DNA from: Odontesthes bonariensis
Taxonomy: Eukaryota; Chordata; Actinopteri; Atheriniformes; Atherinopsidae
NCBI RefSeq assembly: GCF_027942865.1
Contig: NC_134526.1
Location: forward strand, 573,001-637,000
Length of the DNA stretch: 64,000 bases
Direction: 5' to 3'
The notes under the pieces were generated by a model. That model did not search any database, was not told where the DNA came from, and worked only from the letters and a program-made list of their open reading frames with translations. The position numbers and the translations under genes are program-made. Below, piece after piece: positions 23,694 to 35,460 of this stretch; the stretch's first letter is position 1, and each line of letters starts with the position of its first letter.

Positions 23694-24200
23694 TACCTAG
23701 CCTAGCAAGCCAGACCCGTACAGCAAGAAGCTGTGCAGGGGTCTGGTGACGCTGGATAGCAGTGTGGGCGGGATAAACGGCTGTCTGTTAAGTTGCCTCT
23801 GCACTCAACGCCGCGCAATAGGATGGCGCAACAACCAATCAGAGCGTCGTCCCACAAACAGAGCAAGCTGGTAAATTAAACTTTTACCGTACCCGGGGGG
23901 CAAAACTCCGAAAACGTCCTTTTTTTTCAAGAAAAACTTAAGTGCAGTTATCTGTTCGTCTCGCAAAGAAAACTGTATATTTAAATGTTCTAGAGTCGCT
24001 GCCAAAGCCAAATGGAAAGACTGTTGGCTGGGCGCAGCCATTGTTTACCTCTCTCTGGAACTACACACTGAAACCTCGCACCTCTGTCGTCACTAGGTAG
24101 CCCCGCCCCCGACCCCGCTCCTCACCATTTGATTGGCCTGATTAAGTTTCGATTTTCAGCCTCGCAAAACGGCCACAACTGACTAGACTAGCCCGGGAGC
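23694..24200 (-). mobile_element. DNA transposon relic carrying a RecQ-like helicase piece
   Basis: It is bounded by CTAGCCTAG-type sequence on the left and CTAGACTAGCCCGGG on the right, which look like weak inverted ends. The minus strand encodes the start of a helicase-like protein. The class was not determined. Confidence 0.45.
23805..24041 (-). pseudogene. RecQ/DEAD-like helicase N-terminal fragment
   Basis: A minus-strand open frame of 78 residues from an ATG at 24041. It contains a Q-motif-like LRDEQITALK and a Walker A-like PPGYGKSLIYQ, as in RecQ-type helicases. The frame then degenerates (about residue 62 on) and the DEAH box and helicase C domain are missing. Position inside a repeat makes a transposon-borne copy more likely than a host helicase. 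Confidence 0.6.
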
Positions 24201-24261
24201 AAATTGAATTTGCCCACAAACGGTCGTTTCTCTCCACAGTCGCCTCAGGCACGCTCAGGAC

Positions 24262-24481
24262 GGGACATTGCACCTGAAAACAAAGTTTCAGTGCAATCTG
24301 TTGGTTTCCTTAGCTAGGAAATTGTTTTTGAATTGGCTCTAAATGAATGAATTGGATTATTTTATGAATAATTATGATTACAATTAATTGAATTCCGATT
24401 GGCTTGAATTGGACTTTATTATCTAAGTGCCTTGAGATGACATTTGTTGTATTTGGCGCTATATAAATAAAAATGAATTGA
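24262..24481 (+). mobile_element. LINE 3' tail, copy 1
   Basis: About 220 bp ending in GGCGCTATATAAATAAAAAT and GAATTGAATT, a common fish LINE tail. A close copy interrupts the 33-bp array at 46010-46240. It is 5' truncated and has no ORF. Confidence 0.7.
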
Positions 24482-24898
24482 ATTTAATTAAAGAAATAAC
24501 CAACATCTTGGAAAACTTACACAAGCGTAAATTTCTAACCAAATCCCAAATGCAAAACCTACAGAACAACCCAACAGACCCCGATACTTCTACCTTCTAC
24601 CCAAAATACACAAGGAACCAGAAAAATGGACGGTTCCAAACAAACTCCCGGCAGGCCGCCCCATCGTCTCGGACTGCGGGGGCGAATCCTACGACACAAT
24701 TCCTGGATTACCACCTGAACCCACTGGCCAACCAACATGAGAGTTACATCAAGGACACGCAGGATTTTTTACAAAAAAGCACAGCACTCAACCTCGACCC
24801 AAACTGCATGTTATTCACAGTGGATGTAGAAAGCCTCTACACCAACATAGAAACAGAAAAAGGCCTACAGGCCATCACGCTGAGATCCTGGAACCCAT
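24482..24898 (+). pseudogene. Penelope-like element reverse transcriptase fragment (frameshifted)
   Basis: Pieces of a Penelope-type reverse transcriptase occur in two frames: an N-terminal piece NPTDPDTSTFY, then PKIHKEP and AGRPIVSDCGGESY in another frame, then LDYHLNPLANQHESYIKDTQ and LFTVDVESLYTNI back in the first. PKIHK, GRPIVS and SLYTNI are hallmark motifs of this family. At least two frameshifts are needed and the downstream part, including the catalytic YIDD-type motif and GIY-YIG endonuclease, is absent. It is cut at 24898 by a TIR element. Confidence 0.8.
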
Positions 24899-25775
24899 AG
24901 ATATGTATAGAACCATAGATGTGTACAGAATGGCTAGATGTGTTACGTCTGAGTTTAGAACGTCCGCACAAGTCGGCCATCTTACCACAGGGTGAGATGT
25001 CCGGGAGACAGTCAAACCTGAGGTAACCATAGTTACGCTAAGTGATCTGCTCTGACGCTATTAATCTGATCTCGCAGAAATCTCCACCATTTTACACTAT
25101 TTTCCATACTAAAAGACCCCGTGGGATATTTTATTTATTCGGTCATCTGTGCAATAATTCACGTCACTACTGTGCAATATCTTTTCTATTTATGGTCAGA
25201 CTATGTGCATACAATGTGTAATTAACACAAGTGTAGTGCAATATGGGCAATAACTCAACCATAGTGCTATAACTTATTTTATTTAACTCTTTACTTTGTA
25301 TATCTTGTATAGCCTATATTCTTTTTTACACTTTGTTTTAGATTATTCTATATTAATTATATTTTAATGATATGATATTAATTATTCTATATTATACTGT
25401 GTTTAGATTTATAGAGATCCTATGTGTGTGTTTGGAGCTACTGGGGACTTGAATTTCCCTGAGGGAGTCATCCCAAGGGGTAAATAAAGCTGAGTCATGG
25501 GGCAAATAAACCTGAAATATTTACGGTTTTATATTAAAAAATAAATATGGACTTCGTCTGTAGTGTGATAATTAGCTTACTACTTTGATGTTTATAATAA
25601 CCTAAACGTTTGAGAATTAAGCAAGTCATGTCTTGAATGTTTGAGTGTTTCACCATCAACACAATGTGGTCGGCCAGAGAGAGCTGCCTGTGGTAAGATG
25701 GCCGCCATCTGCGAACGTTCCACTCCGTTGCCCAGCAACGCGGACGAGACATCTAGCCATTCTATACATATCTAT
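24894..25775. mobile_element. TIR element with CATAGATATGTATAG ends, interrupted by a LINE tail
   Basis: The left arm (24894-24980: CATAGATATGTATAGAACC, then GAATGGCTAGATGT, then GGCCATCTTACCACAGG) is matched in reverse by the right arm (25684-25775: CCTGTGGTAAGATGGCC, then ACATCTAGCCATTC, then TATACATATCTATG). The right end merges into the 18-bp array. The left arm interrupts the Penelope-like fragment. Confidence 0.7.
25130..25520 (+). mobile_element. LINE-like 3' tail within the TIR element
   Basis: AT-rich sequence ending TTGAATTTCCCTGAGGGAGT and GGGGTAAATAAAG, the 3' end style of many fish LINEs. It is nested between the two arms of the surrounding element. No reading frame is seen. Confidence 0.5.
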
Positions 25776-28694
25776 GATTCTATACATATCTATGATTCTA
25801 TACATATCTATGGTTCTATACATATCTATGGTTCTATACATATCTATGGTTCTATTAATATCTATGATTCTATACATATCTATGATTCTATTAATATCTA
25901 TGATTCTATACATATCTATGATTCTATTAATATCTATGATTCTATACATATCTATGATTCTATACATATCTATGATTCTATTAATATCTATGATTCTATA
26001 CATATCTATGATTCTATACATATCTATGATTCTATTAATATCTATGATTCTATACATATCTATGATTCTATTAATATCTATGATTCTATACATATCTATG
26101 ATTCTATTAATATCTATGATTCTATACATATCTATGATTCTATACATATCTATGATTCTATACATATCTATGATTCTATTAATATCTATGATTCTATACA
26201 TATCTATGATTCTATACATATCTATGATTCTATTAATATCTATGATTCTATACATATCTATGATTCTATTAATATCTATGATTCTATACATATCTATGAT
26301 TCTATACATATCTATGATTCTATTAATATCTATGATTCTATACATATCTATGATTCTATACATATCTATGATTCTATACATATCTATGGTTCTATTAATA
26401 TCTATGATTCTATACACATCTATGATTCTATACATATCTATGATTCTATACATATCTATGGTTCTATACATATCTATGGTTCTATACATATCTATGATTC
26501 TATACATATCTATGATTCTATACATATCTATGGTTCTATTAATATCTATGATTCTATACATATCTATGGTTCTATACATATCTATGGTTCTATTAATATC
26601 TATGATTCTATACATATCTATGATTCTATACATATCTATGGTTCTATACATATCTATGATTCTATACATATCTATGATTCTATACATATCTATGGTTCTA
26701 TTAATATCTATGATTCTATACACATCTATGATTCTATACATATCTATGATTCTATACATATCTATGGTTCTATTAATATCTATGATTCTATACACATCTA
26801 TGATTCTATACATATCTATGATTCTATACATATCTATGGTTCTATTAATATCTATGATTCTATACACATCTATGATTCTATACATATCTATGGTTCTATA
26901 CATATCTATGGTTCTATACATATCTATGGTTCTATACATATCTATGATTCTATACATATCTATGATTCTATACATATCTATGATTCTATACATATCTATG
27001 GTTCTATTAATATCTATGATTCTATACACATCTATGATTCTATACATATCTATGGTTCTATATATATCTATGATTCTATACATATCTATGATTCTATACA
27101 TATCTATGGTTCTATACATATCTATGGTTCTATACATATCTATGATTCTATACATATCTATGATTCTATACATATCTATGGTTCTATACATATCTATGGT
27201 TCTATTAATATCTATGATTCTATACATATCTATGATTCTATACATATCTATGGTTCTATACATATCTATGGTTCTATTAATATCTATGATTCTATACATA
27301 TCTATGATTCTATACATATCTATGGTTCTATACATATCTATGGTTCTATTAATATCTATGATTCTATACATATCTATGGTTCTATACATATCTATGGTTC
27401 TATTAATATCTATGATTCTATACATATCTATGATTCTATACATATCTATGGTTCTATACATATCTATGGTTCTATACATATCTATGATTCTATACATATC
27501 TATGGTTCTATTAATATCTATGATTCTATACATATCTATGATTCTATACATATCTATGATTCTATACATATCTATGGTTCTATTAATATCTATGATTCTA
27601 TACACATCTATGATTCTATACATATCTATGATTCTATACATATCTATGGTTCTATACATATCTATGGTTCTATTAATATCTATGATTCTATACACATCTA
27701 TGATTCTATACATATCTATGATTCTATACATATCTATGGTTCTATTAATATCTATGATTCTATACATATCTATGGTTCTATACATATCTATGGTTCTATT
27801 AATATCTATGATTCTATACATATCTATGGTTCTACACATATCTATGATTCTATACATATCTATGATTCCATACATATCTATGGTTCTATACATATCTATG
27901 ATTCTATACATATCTATGATTCTACACATATCTATGATTCTATACATATCTATGATTCTATACATATCTATGATTCTATACATATCTATGGTTCTATTAA
28001 TATCTATGATTCTATACACATCTATGATTCTATACATATCTATGGTTCTATATATATCTATGATTCTATACATATCTATGATTCTATACATATCTATGGT
28101 TCTATACATATCTATGGTTCTATACATATCTATGATTCTATACATATCTATGGTTCTATACATATCTATGGTTCTATACATATCTATGATTCTATACATA
28201 TCTATGATTCTATACATATCTCTGGTTCTATACATATCTATGGTTCTATACATATCTATGATTCCATACATATCTATGATTCTATACATATCTATGGTTC
28301 TATACATATCTATGATTCTATACATATCTATGATTCTATACATATCTATGGTTCTATACATATCTATGATTCTATACATATCTATGGTTCTATACATATC
28401 TATGGTTCTATACATATCTATGATTCCATACATATCTATGATTCCATACATATCTATGGTTCTATACATATCTATGGTTCTATACATATCTATGATTCTA
28501 TACATATCTATGGTTCTATACATATCTATGGTTCTATACATATCTATGATTCCATACATATCTATGATTCTATACATATCTATGATTCTATACATATCTA
28601 TGGTTCTATACATATCTATGGTTCTATACATATCTATGATTCTATACATATCTATGGTTCTATACATATCTATGGTTCTATACATATCTATGGT
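25757..28694. repeat. 18-bp array (ATTCTATACATATCTATG), 2.9 kb
   Basis: About 163 copies of an 18-bp unit with three main variants: ATTCTATACATATCTATG, GTTCTATACATATCTATG, and one with TATTAATATC. The unit equals the terminal sequence of the TIR element at 24894-25775. Variants form higher-order blocks: TTAATA units are dense on the left and absent on the right. Both strands are open in several frames (up to 1053 codons); none is a gene. Confidence 0.97.
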
Positions 28695-29046
28695 TGCTCC
28701 GTTCCAGTGAGCTGGCTCCAACCACATCTCGCCATGGCTCCATCTGGTGGGGGAGTGGAGAACTGCACCCCTCTCCACACAGCTGTGGCCACTAAGGCCT
28801 GATGAGTGCTGCATTCTGTCAGATGGGAGCTGCTGTGCACGGATCCACCGTGGAAACTCTTATGGACTGTTTCTCTCACTGTGGAATGCCTGGGAACTTA
28901 CCTGGAAACTTACCTGGAAACTTACCTGGAAACTTACCTGGAAACTTACCTGGAAACACGTGTGAGTGGCTTTGTTGAACACTGCCAGAGAGGCTGAGCG
29001 AGTGAAGACTTCTGTTGAAAAGACTTTTGGTTTGAAGAAGATTCAT
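28695..29046. other. Unrecognised spacer with a 12-bp donor-like repeat
   Basis: Apparently single-copy sequence follows the 18-bp array. At 28890-28956 there are five to six copies of GGAAACTTACCT; on the minus strand this reads CCAGGTAAGTTT, and each copy is a perfect 5' splice consensus CAG|GTAAGT. No gene could be assigned on either strand. Confidence 0.6.
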
Positions 29047-29324
29047 TTAAGTTCCCCTTAACAGGCGGGCAATTTTTGCCTGCAACTCCTAAAAAAAGCA
29101 TAGCCAAAGTAAATTGAAAGCTGTACTTGAACCACTTGGAGTAGAGGGCAGGTTGAGGTCTCTTTTTAAAAGAGAACACTCTGAATTTTCACCTACAACA
29201 GTCAGAATCTCTGTAAGTGCTGCTGTCACAGAGCAATATGAGCTGGAATACAGTGAAAGAGATGATTTTTCTGTCTGCCAAATTTTTTCTTCCTAAATAT
29301 GTGTCTTAACAGTGACTTTAGCAT

Positions 29325-29676
29325 CGTGCCAGAGCTGTGCCAAAGCTGTGCCAGAGCTGTGCCAGAGCTGTGCCAAAGCTGTGCCAAAGCTGTGCCAGAG
29401 CTGTGCCAGAGCTGTGCCAGAGCTGTGCCAGAGCTGTGCCAAAGCTGTGCCAAAGCTGTGCCAGAGCTGTGCCAAAGCTGTGCCAGAGCTGTGCCAGAGC
29501 TGTGCCAGAGCTGTGCCAGAGCTGTGCCAAAGCTGTGCCAGAGCTGTGCCAGAGCTGTGCCAGAGCTGTGCCAGAGCTGTGCCAAAGCTGTGCCAGAGCT
29601 GTGCCAGAGCTGTGCCAGAGCTGTGCCAGAGCTGTGCCAAAGCTGTGCCAAAGCTGTGCCAGAGCTGTGCCAGAGG
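29325..29676. repeat. 12-bp minisatellite (GAGCTGTGCCAR)
   Basis: About 29 copies of GAGCTGTGCCA plus A or G. The unit is a multiple of three and stop-free, so open frames exist on both strands; no host sequence is attached to them in a meaningful way. It lies in the piggyBac relic downstream of the transposase. Confidence 0.95.
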
Positions 29677-29971
29677 GGGGGGCAGCCATTCCTGAACGCT
29701 TCAACACACAGTCATGATCTGGGGCTCTAATGAAAGGTTACACTTGGGACTGTCTTCTCTCACATCCAGGTCCTCTGTCAGTATTACTGACAAAGAGAAA
29801 CGGAAGCACAAACACATTCTGTCTGTAACCAGAGCTTTGTGCATACAATAAAAGTCCAAACAAATAGTTTGTTCTAAATTAAATTAGTTTATATCCATAA
29901 ATAATGACATAGCAAACCACACTGAACAGTATTTACAATTTGTATTGACATTTTTTGCTGTTGGCAACATG

Positions 29972-31845
29972 CTAATCATTGTAGCGGTCTCTGCCTGGGA
30001 CAAAGCATAGGACCACATCACATGTGGCACACTTCACAGGAGTCTTTGTCTGGCAGTGTCTGCACCTCAAGCATCCAGCTGTGCTGCGTCCTGATGTGTC
30101 CTGATGCGTCCTGATGCGTCCTGATGCGTCCTGATGCGTCCTGATGTGTCCTGATGTGTCCTGATGCGTCCTGATGCGTCCTGATGTGCTGCATCCAGCT
30201 GTGCTGCGTCCTGATGCGTCCTGATGCGTCCTGATGCGTCCTGATGTGTCCTGATGCGTCCTGATGCGTCCTGATGTGTCCTGATGCGTCCTGATGCGTC
30301 CTGATGTGTCCTGATGCGTCCTGATGTGTCCTGATGTGCTGCATCCAGCTGTGCTGCGTCCTGATGCGTCCTGATGCGTCCTGATGCGTCCTGATGTGTC
30401 CTGATGTGCTGCATCCAGCTGTGCTGCGTCCTGATGCGTCCTGATGCGTCCTGATGCGTCCTGATGTGCTGCATCCAGCAGTGCTGCGTCCTGATGCGTC
30501 CTGATGCGTCCTGATGTGTCCTGATGTGTCCTGATGTGTCCTGATGTGCTGCACCCAGCAGTGCTGCGTCCTGATGCGTCCTGATGCGTCCTGGTGCGCC
30601 CTGATGCGCCCTGATGCGTCCTGATGCGTCCTGATGCGTCCTGATGCGTCCTGATGCGCCCTGATGCGTCCTGATGCGTCCTGATGCGCCCTGATGCGTC
30701 CTGATGCGCCCTGATGCGTCCTGATGCGTCCTGATGCGTCCTGGTGCGCCCTGATGCGTCCTGATGTGTCCTGATGTGCTGCACCCAGCAGTGCTGCGTC
30801 CTGATGCGTCCTGATGTGTCCTGATGTGCTGCATCCAGCTGTGCTGCGTCCTGATGCGTCCTGATGCGCTGCATCCAGCTGTGCTGCGTCCTGATGTGTC
30901 CTGATGCGTCCTGATGCGCTGCATCCAGCTGTGCTGCGTCCTGATGCGTCCTGATGCGTCCTGATGTGTCCTGATGCGTCCTGATGCGTCCTGATGCGCT
31001 GCATCCAGCTGTGCTGCGTCCTGATGTGTCCTGATGCGTCCTGATGTGCTGCATCCAGCTGTGCTGCGTCCTGATGCGTCCTGATGTGCTGCATCCAGCT
31101 GTGCTGCGTCCTGATGCGTCCTGATGCGTCCTGATGTGCTGCATCCAGCAGTGCTGCGTCCTGAAGCGTCCTGATGCGTCCTGATGCGTCCTGATGTGCT
31201 GCGTCCTGATGTGCTGCATCCAGCAGTGCTGCGTCCTGATGCGTCCTGATGTGTCCTGATGCGTCCTGATGCGTCCTGATGTGTCCTGGTGCGTCCTGAT
31301 GCGTCCTGGTGCGTCCTGATGCGTCCTGGTGCGTCCTGATGCGTCCTGATGCGTCCTGATGCGTCCTGATGCGTCCTGATGCGTCCTGATGCGTCCTGAT
31401 GCGTCCTGATGCGTCCTGATGTGCTGCATCCAGCAGTGCTGCGTCCTGAAGCGTCCTGATGCGTCCTGATGCGTCCTGATGTGCTGCGTCCTGATGTGCT
31501 GCATCCAGCAGTGCTGCGTCCTGATGCGTCCTGATGCGTCCTGGTGCGTCCTGATGCGTCCTGATGCGTCCTGATGCGTCCTGATGCGTCCTGATGCGTC
31601 CTGATGCGTCCTGATGCGTCCTGATGCGTCCTGATGCGTCCTGATGCGTCCTGATGTATGCACAGGCTCAGCTGAGGTGGTAGACCCCGTCTCTGCAACT
31701 CCAAGGCTAAGGTCTCCCTGAATGTCTTCTGGTGCAAAGGAACCTCACCTCTGCTTCCGCCATGTTCTTTCTTGCAAGATGCATTCACAAAAGCACCGTC
31801 CATGAAGTGGAACAAGGAAGTCTACTTCTGTGTTCTGTGCAAGAA
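29972..31845 (-). pseudogene. piggyBac transposase C-terminal region split by a minisatellite
   Basis: Upstream part (31845-31665): LFHFMDGAFVNASCKK and QKTFRETLALELQRR resemble the end of the piggyBac catalytic core. Downstream part (30065-29975): LRCRHCQTKTPVKCATCDVVLC is the Cys-rich C-terminal finger, with C-x2-C pairs and LCFVPGRDRYN. Between them lies the 1.6 kb 10-bp array, in the linker. The two conserved parts are in different frames, so the array or an indel has broken the gene. The region before 31845 contains a stop and lacks the DDD core. Confidence 0.72.
30075..31660. repeat. 10-bp minisatellite (CGTCCTGATG) with a higher-order element
   Basis: About 150 units of TGCGTCCTGA / TGTGTCCTGA, punctuated roughly 15 times by a longer block TGCTGCATCCAGC plus WGTGCTGCG. 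The 10-bp unit is open in all three minus frames, giving frames of 358-582 codons. It is inserted in the linker of a piggyBac transposase remnant. Confidence 0.95.
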
Positions 31846-32384
31846 GTATCTTATCAGGCCATCTGATAGGTCACCCCCCCCATGTACCTAAAAGGGCAGT
31901 AGGGAAGAACAAAATCGTATCAAAATATGTCCTGCACACAAATTATTACATTTCAAAAGGCAGAAAAAATAATAATAATTAAATAAATACTGTATTTTGT
32001 TTTTATGTCCGTTTGCCATGTTTTAGAAAAATAAACCAATAAACTGCAGAATCTGAAATTACGCACGACGATGTGTAATTTGCAACTCAAAAAGCTAGAC
32101 TATTTCTCTGTGACGCTTTTTACGCGTTACATTTTCCATATATGGAAGAAGAGACCACCCCTCAACCTGAATGCCGATTTGTTCAGAATTTCATTTGCTA
32201 TTCAATGCGCCACTCCAAAGTAAAATCCGCCAAAACTTGTTAAAGCCGCACACATAAGACTAGGGGCAGATACTTTTTACGCATCAGTGAGTAACTGATT
32301 ATTGTGCCCCAGCAGACGGGGTAAACAGGCATCTATTGGAACAAGTAACATGTCATTCAAAAGCTAAAAGTTTCGGTATCACGT

Positions 32385-32468
32385 CGGGGCTAATACATGC
32401 ATGCTAACTGAAGTTAGCATACATGCATGCTAAATGAAGTTAGCATACATGCATGCTAACTGAGGTTA
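32385..32468. repeat. 26-bp repeat, three copies
   Basis: Three copies of a unit containing ACATGCATGCTAACTGA and AGTTAGCAT; the unit is itself partly palindromic around GCATGC. Confidence 0.8.
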
Positions 32469-32887
32469 TGATCAAGAATGTGCGGACAAATATGCCTCTG
32501 ACAGAAATTCTGAAAGTTTTTCGCCGCAGACTTTGTGTCAGACTTGTTGTAGAATAACTATTTTACTGGAGCACATTTACTGGACCCTTGCCAACGTATC
32601 AGGACCGTTTTTGTTGGAGTTGTATCTTTTCTTAAAATACCGTGAGGCTTTATAGGTGACTTTGACACTTTTTTGTATCTGCGACTGGTTTTACATAAGT
32701 GTTTATTGTGTCCACAGTTCTGATTGTATCCTGGATTGCCATACATCATTGAAATCACAAGACCCTTAGCTTTCCAACGGTATATAACATATTTAGGTAC
32801 ATATAAAGGGGGGCTGAGGAAAACCCCAGATTTGCCCTGAAGTATGCAACGTCCCGCCGGCGGGACATAAAAACGTTAAGGGGTTAA

Positions 32888-33035
32888 TAAATCCATCCAT
32901 CATCTTCTCCGGGGGTCGGGTCGTGGGGGCAGCAGCCTGAGCAGAGAAACCCAGACAGAGGGCCCTGTCCCCGGCCACTTCCTCCAGCTCTTCTGGGGGG
33001 ACCCCGAGGCGTTCCCAGGCCAGCCGAGAGACGTA
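32888..33035. mobile_element. Dispersed teleost repeat, first part
   Basis: It starts at AATCCATCCATCATCTTCTC and contains GCAGCAGCCTGAGCAGAGA and CCCCGAGGCGTTCCCAGGCC, a sequence common in fish genomes (from memory). Its continuation appears at 33998-34130, so about 1 kb of other sequence separates the two parts. Confidence 0.5.
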
Positions 33036-33669
33036 AGCTGCGTTCGGACAGAGCCGTTCTAAGAACCGTCCTCCTGGAATTTCGTTCCAATAAGTTAGCT
33101 CGATGCTAACAAACAAAATGTCACATCAGAGGCCAGAGAACATGTTTTTCTCTTTTAGCTTCAAGCATGACTTTATCCTCAACCTGCAGCTTCTTATCAC
33201 GTGAAAATATTTACATTTGTTTTCCAATTCAGCTCCGTTTGTCAGATCTTCATTTCTGTAAACCACAAGAATCTATGACTATTAGTTTAAAATCATCCAT
33301 AAATCCATTTTATCCTGTTTCAATCATCTAAAAATGGTTAAAATGATGAACAGAATGTGAGGAAGCTGCGGCTGAGACTGTAACACGTGGCAGAAACTCA
33401 GCTAAAGTCAGACTCTGCCGTAGTACCACTTCGTACCACCAGGCGGACAGTTGAGTCCTTTCAATCAGCAGAAACTGGAAACAACAGCCGCATTCAGACA
33501 GAAAAGTTCTAAGAACGCCGTTCTAAGAACGGTCCTCCTCGAATTCCGTTGTAATAGCTGGCGGAGCTACCGACCACCAAACACCTCCGTCAGATGTGTT
33601 CCTATGGAACCCAGAACAGACCCAGCTGAGGAGAAGGAGCTGAAATGTTTCCAGGAACTGAGGGCCGTG
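33036..33669. other. Unassigned spacer with two direct copies of a short motif
   Basis: A segment containing GTTCTAAGAACSGTCCTCCT occurs at 33050-33090 and again at 33505-33550, in the same orientation. Nothing else is recognised. Confidence 0.45.
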
Positions 33670-34003
33670 GTTTCCGAGTTCCCGTGGGCCGCGTTCCCCA
33701 GTTCCCGAGGGCCGCGTTCCCCAGTTCCCGAGGGCCGCGTTCCCCAGTTCCCGAAGGCCGCGTTCCCGAGGGCCGCGTTCCCCAGTTCCTGACGGCCGCG
33801 TTCCCTAGTTCCCGAGGGCCGCGTTCCCCAGTTCCCGAAGGCCGCGTTCCCCAGTTCCCGAGGGCCGCGTTCCCCAGTTCCCGAAGGCCGCGTTCCCGAG
33901 GGCCGCGTTCCCGAGGGCCGCGTTCCCGAGGGCCGCGTTCCCCAGTTCCCGAGGGCCGCGTTCCCGAGGGCCGCGTTCCCGAGGGCCGCGTTCCCCAGTT
34001 CCT
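33670..34003. repeat. GC-rich minisatellite (15- and 23-bp units)
   Basis: Tandem GTTCCCGAGGGCCGC (15 bp) and GTTCCCCAGTTCCCGAGGGC-type (23 bp) units, about 17 in all. CpG-rich. Open frames on both strands are artefacts. Confidence 0.92.
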
Positions 34004-34130
34004 GTATTTGCGAATGAGGTCTCTTCAACGTGTCCTGGGTCTTCCCTGGGTCCTCCTCCCAGTGGGACGGCCCCTGAACACCTCATCAGGGAGGCGTCCA
34101 GGAGGCATCCAAACCAGATGCCCAAGCCAC
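33998..34130. mobile_element. Dispersed teleost repeat, second part
   Basis: It contains CAACGTGTCCTGGGTCTTCC and GGGAGGCGTCCAGGAGGCAT, the expected continuation of the repeat broken at 33035. Confidence 0.5.
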
Positions 34131-34199
34131 CTTTTTTTAATAAATGTTTAATCATTTTTCTTCTTCTCTCCCTCCATAACACACACCTGTATGGACCCT

Positions 34200-35460
34200 G
34201 GCTGTGTTCGAAAACGCCTACTGCATACTTTCATACTGCATACTGCATACTTCCATACTCCATACTGCATACTTCCATACTACATACTTCCATACTGCAT
34301 ACTGCATACTTCCATACTACATACTGCATACTTCCATACTGCATACTTCCATACTGCATACTTCCATACTACATACTGCATACTTCCATACTGCATACTT
34401 CCATACTACATACTGCATACTTCCATACTGCATATTACATACTGCATACTTCCATACTGCATACTTCCATACTACATATTACATACTGCATACTTCCATA
34501 CTACATACTGCATACTACATACTACCATACTACATACTTCCATACTTCCATACTGCATATTACATACTGCATACTTCCATACTACATACTGCATACTTCC
34601 ATACTGCATACTGCATACTTCCATACTGCATATTACATACTGCATACTACATACTGCATACTTCCATACTGCATATTACATACTGCATACTTCCATACTG
34701 CATATTACATACTGCATACTATTACTTCCATACTACATACTGCATACTGCATACTTCCATACTGCATATTACATACTGCATACTGCATACTTCCATATTA
34801 CATACTGCATACTGCATACTTCCATACTACATACTGCATACTTCCATACTGCATACTGCATACTTTATACTTCCATACTACTTACTGCATACTTCCATAC
34901 TGCATACTGCATACTTTATACTTCCATACTGCATAATACATACTGCATACTACATACTGCATACTTCCATACTGCATATTACATACTGCATACTTCCATA
35001 CTGCATACTTCCATACTGCATACTACATACTGCATACTTCCATACTACATACTGCATACTTCCATACTGCATACTGCATACTGCATACTACATACTGCAT
35101 ACTACATACTGCATACTACATACATAATCAATCAGACAGTATGCAGAGCGTTTACCCACAATGCATTTCGCTCCTGCCCGAGTTGAAATCAGCCGGCCTG
35201 AAGCTGATTTCCCTTAAGCTCTAAACTCTGTAAACTTTAGCAACATTTGAAACATTTTCAGGAGAGAAAGTAGTCGTTTAGATCCCCAACGTGTTGAAAA
35301 CCTGACAAAATACCGGCTGTTTACAATTTTATTCCCACGAATTCGGCGCTACTAAAGCTAGCCGCAGTGAGCTAACGCACTTCCGGTTATTTTCACAAAA
35401 TAAAATACCCGTTGCCTTTTATCATAGGGAAAGCCATTACCATACAATTGGTGCTTTTGC
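34200..35460 (+). mobile_element. Element A, copy 3 (3' truncated)
   Basis: It starts GGCTGTGTTCGAAAACGCC, followed by a 0.9 kb 7-bp-derived array (34220-35125) and then the conserved body from CAGACAGTATGCAGAGCG to CATACAATTGGTGCTTTTG. It stops near 35460, before the region that carries the right end in copies 2 and 4. Confidence 0.85.
34220..35125. repeat. CATACTG/CATACTTC array inside element A copy 3
   Basis: About 120 units related to CATACTG, CATACTA and CATACTTC. The 8-bp CATACTTC variant is frequent here and rare in copy 1, so the arrays expanded independently. Open frames of about 300 codons are artefacts. Confidence 0.93.

Larger units (their letters stand above)
29047..32887 (-). 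mobile_element. piggyBac-type transposon relic, expanded by internal arrays
   Basis: The right terminus reads, on the minus strand, TTAACCCCTTAACGTTTTTA followed by a GTCCCGCCGGCGGGAC palindrome (32841-32887). The left terminus is TTAAGTTCCCCTTAACAGGC (29047-29066), next to a GGCAATTTTTGCC palindrome. TTAA on both sides is the piggyBac target site. It encodes the 3' part of a transposase on the minus strand but lacks the central catalytic region. It contains a 12-bp array (29325-29676), a 10-bp array (30075-31660) and a 26-bp repeat (32385-32468). Confidence 0.72.

Noticed and set aside
25641..28814. Open frames of about 1000 codons on both strands (SIHIYD / IDMYRI repeats)
   Set aside because: The 18-bp unit is a multiple of three and lacks stops, so several frames stay open. 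Simultaneous opening on both strands marks an array artefact.
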